Assembly: GCA_937916125.1 (NCBI GenBank) | Contig: CALGGE010000030.1 | Location: 1 to 12,298 of the forward strand | Source: an uncultured Elusimicrobia bacterium | GTDB lineage: Bacteria; Elusimicrobiota; Endomicrobiia; Endomicrobiales; Endomicrobiaceae | Length of the DNA stretch: 12,298 nucleotides | Direction: 5' to 3' | Shown here: one piece after another, positions 12,234 through 12,298 of the stretch | How positions within the stretch are numbered: position 1 is the first letter of the stretch | Layout of the letters: each line of letters begins with the position of its first letter | The notes under the pieces: generated by a model | The model's input: the letters and a program-made list of their open reading frames with translations, nothing else | Told to the model about the DNA's origin: nothing | Databases searched by the model: none | Translations under genes and position numbers: made by a program

Positions 12234-12298
12234 TATAATTAAACACGGAATTTGATATTTTTAGGTATGAAAATTAAGAAATAATATAAGAATAAGAA

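Overview
This is an AT-rich bacterial window (roughly 37-40% G+C by eye). It carries ordinary housekeeping genes, plus a non-coding stretch of about 0.8 kb in front of a type IV pilin-like gene that is the most unusual part. The gene mix (class III signal pilin, Wzy_C/TPR membrane protein, metX-metW, pdxJ, glmM) and the dispersed mini-repeats remind me of the Elusimicrobiota. I cannot prove that without a phylogeny, so treat the lineage as a guess.

Positions 1-1733 hold two different glutamyl-tRNA synthetase genes joined head to head. Positions 1-359 are a minus-strand gltX fragment with very AT-rich codon use. Positions 357-1733 are a plus-strand gltX lacking its first 35 or so codons. Both are cut at the same conserved codons (GTF-LRIEDTD), and the junction is a 52-bp near-palindrome. 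This looks like an amplification or assembly chimera rather than biology. The plus-strand gene ends at a strong bidirectional terminator (1760-1796).

Positions 1819-10889 are transcribed leftwards. In order of transcription they are glmM and pdxJ (ATGA overlap), tRNA-Thr(CGT) with its own promoter whose -35 box lies inside the last codons of pdxJ, a 734-residue O-antigen ligase-like membrane protein with a TPR tail only 21 bp beyond the tRNA, then metX-metW (overlapping, own near-consensus promoter) and a P2-type cation ATPase. These cover amino-sugar activation for the envelope (GlmM), vitamin B6 (PdxJ), glycan polymerisation or transfer, methionine synthesis and ion transport. They do not form one pathway.

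Positions 10890-11807 lie between divergent promoters for glmM (minus) and the pilin leader (plus). In between sits a three-copy direct-repeat array with 32-33 bp spacing. A strong extended -10 promoter (11281-11309) then precedes about 280 nt with the hallmarks of a structured RNA. These are a three-way junction, three further perfect hairpins, an 8-bp long-range pairing between a junction strand and the loop of a 16-bp terminator-like hairpin, a competing anti-P1 hairpin, and a helix that can cover the ribosome site of a 17-codon ORF. I do not recognise it as any known riboswitch. A patch of short tandem repeats and a dispersed palindromic repeat follows, and then the pilin gene (11808-12233).
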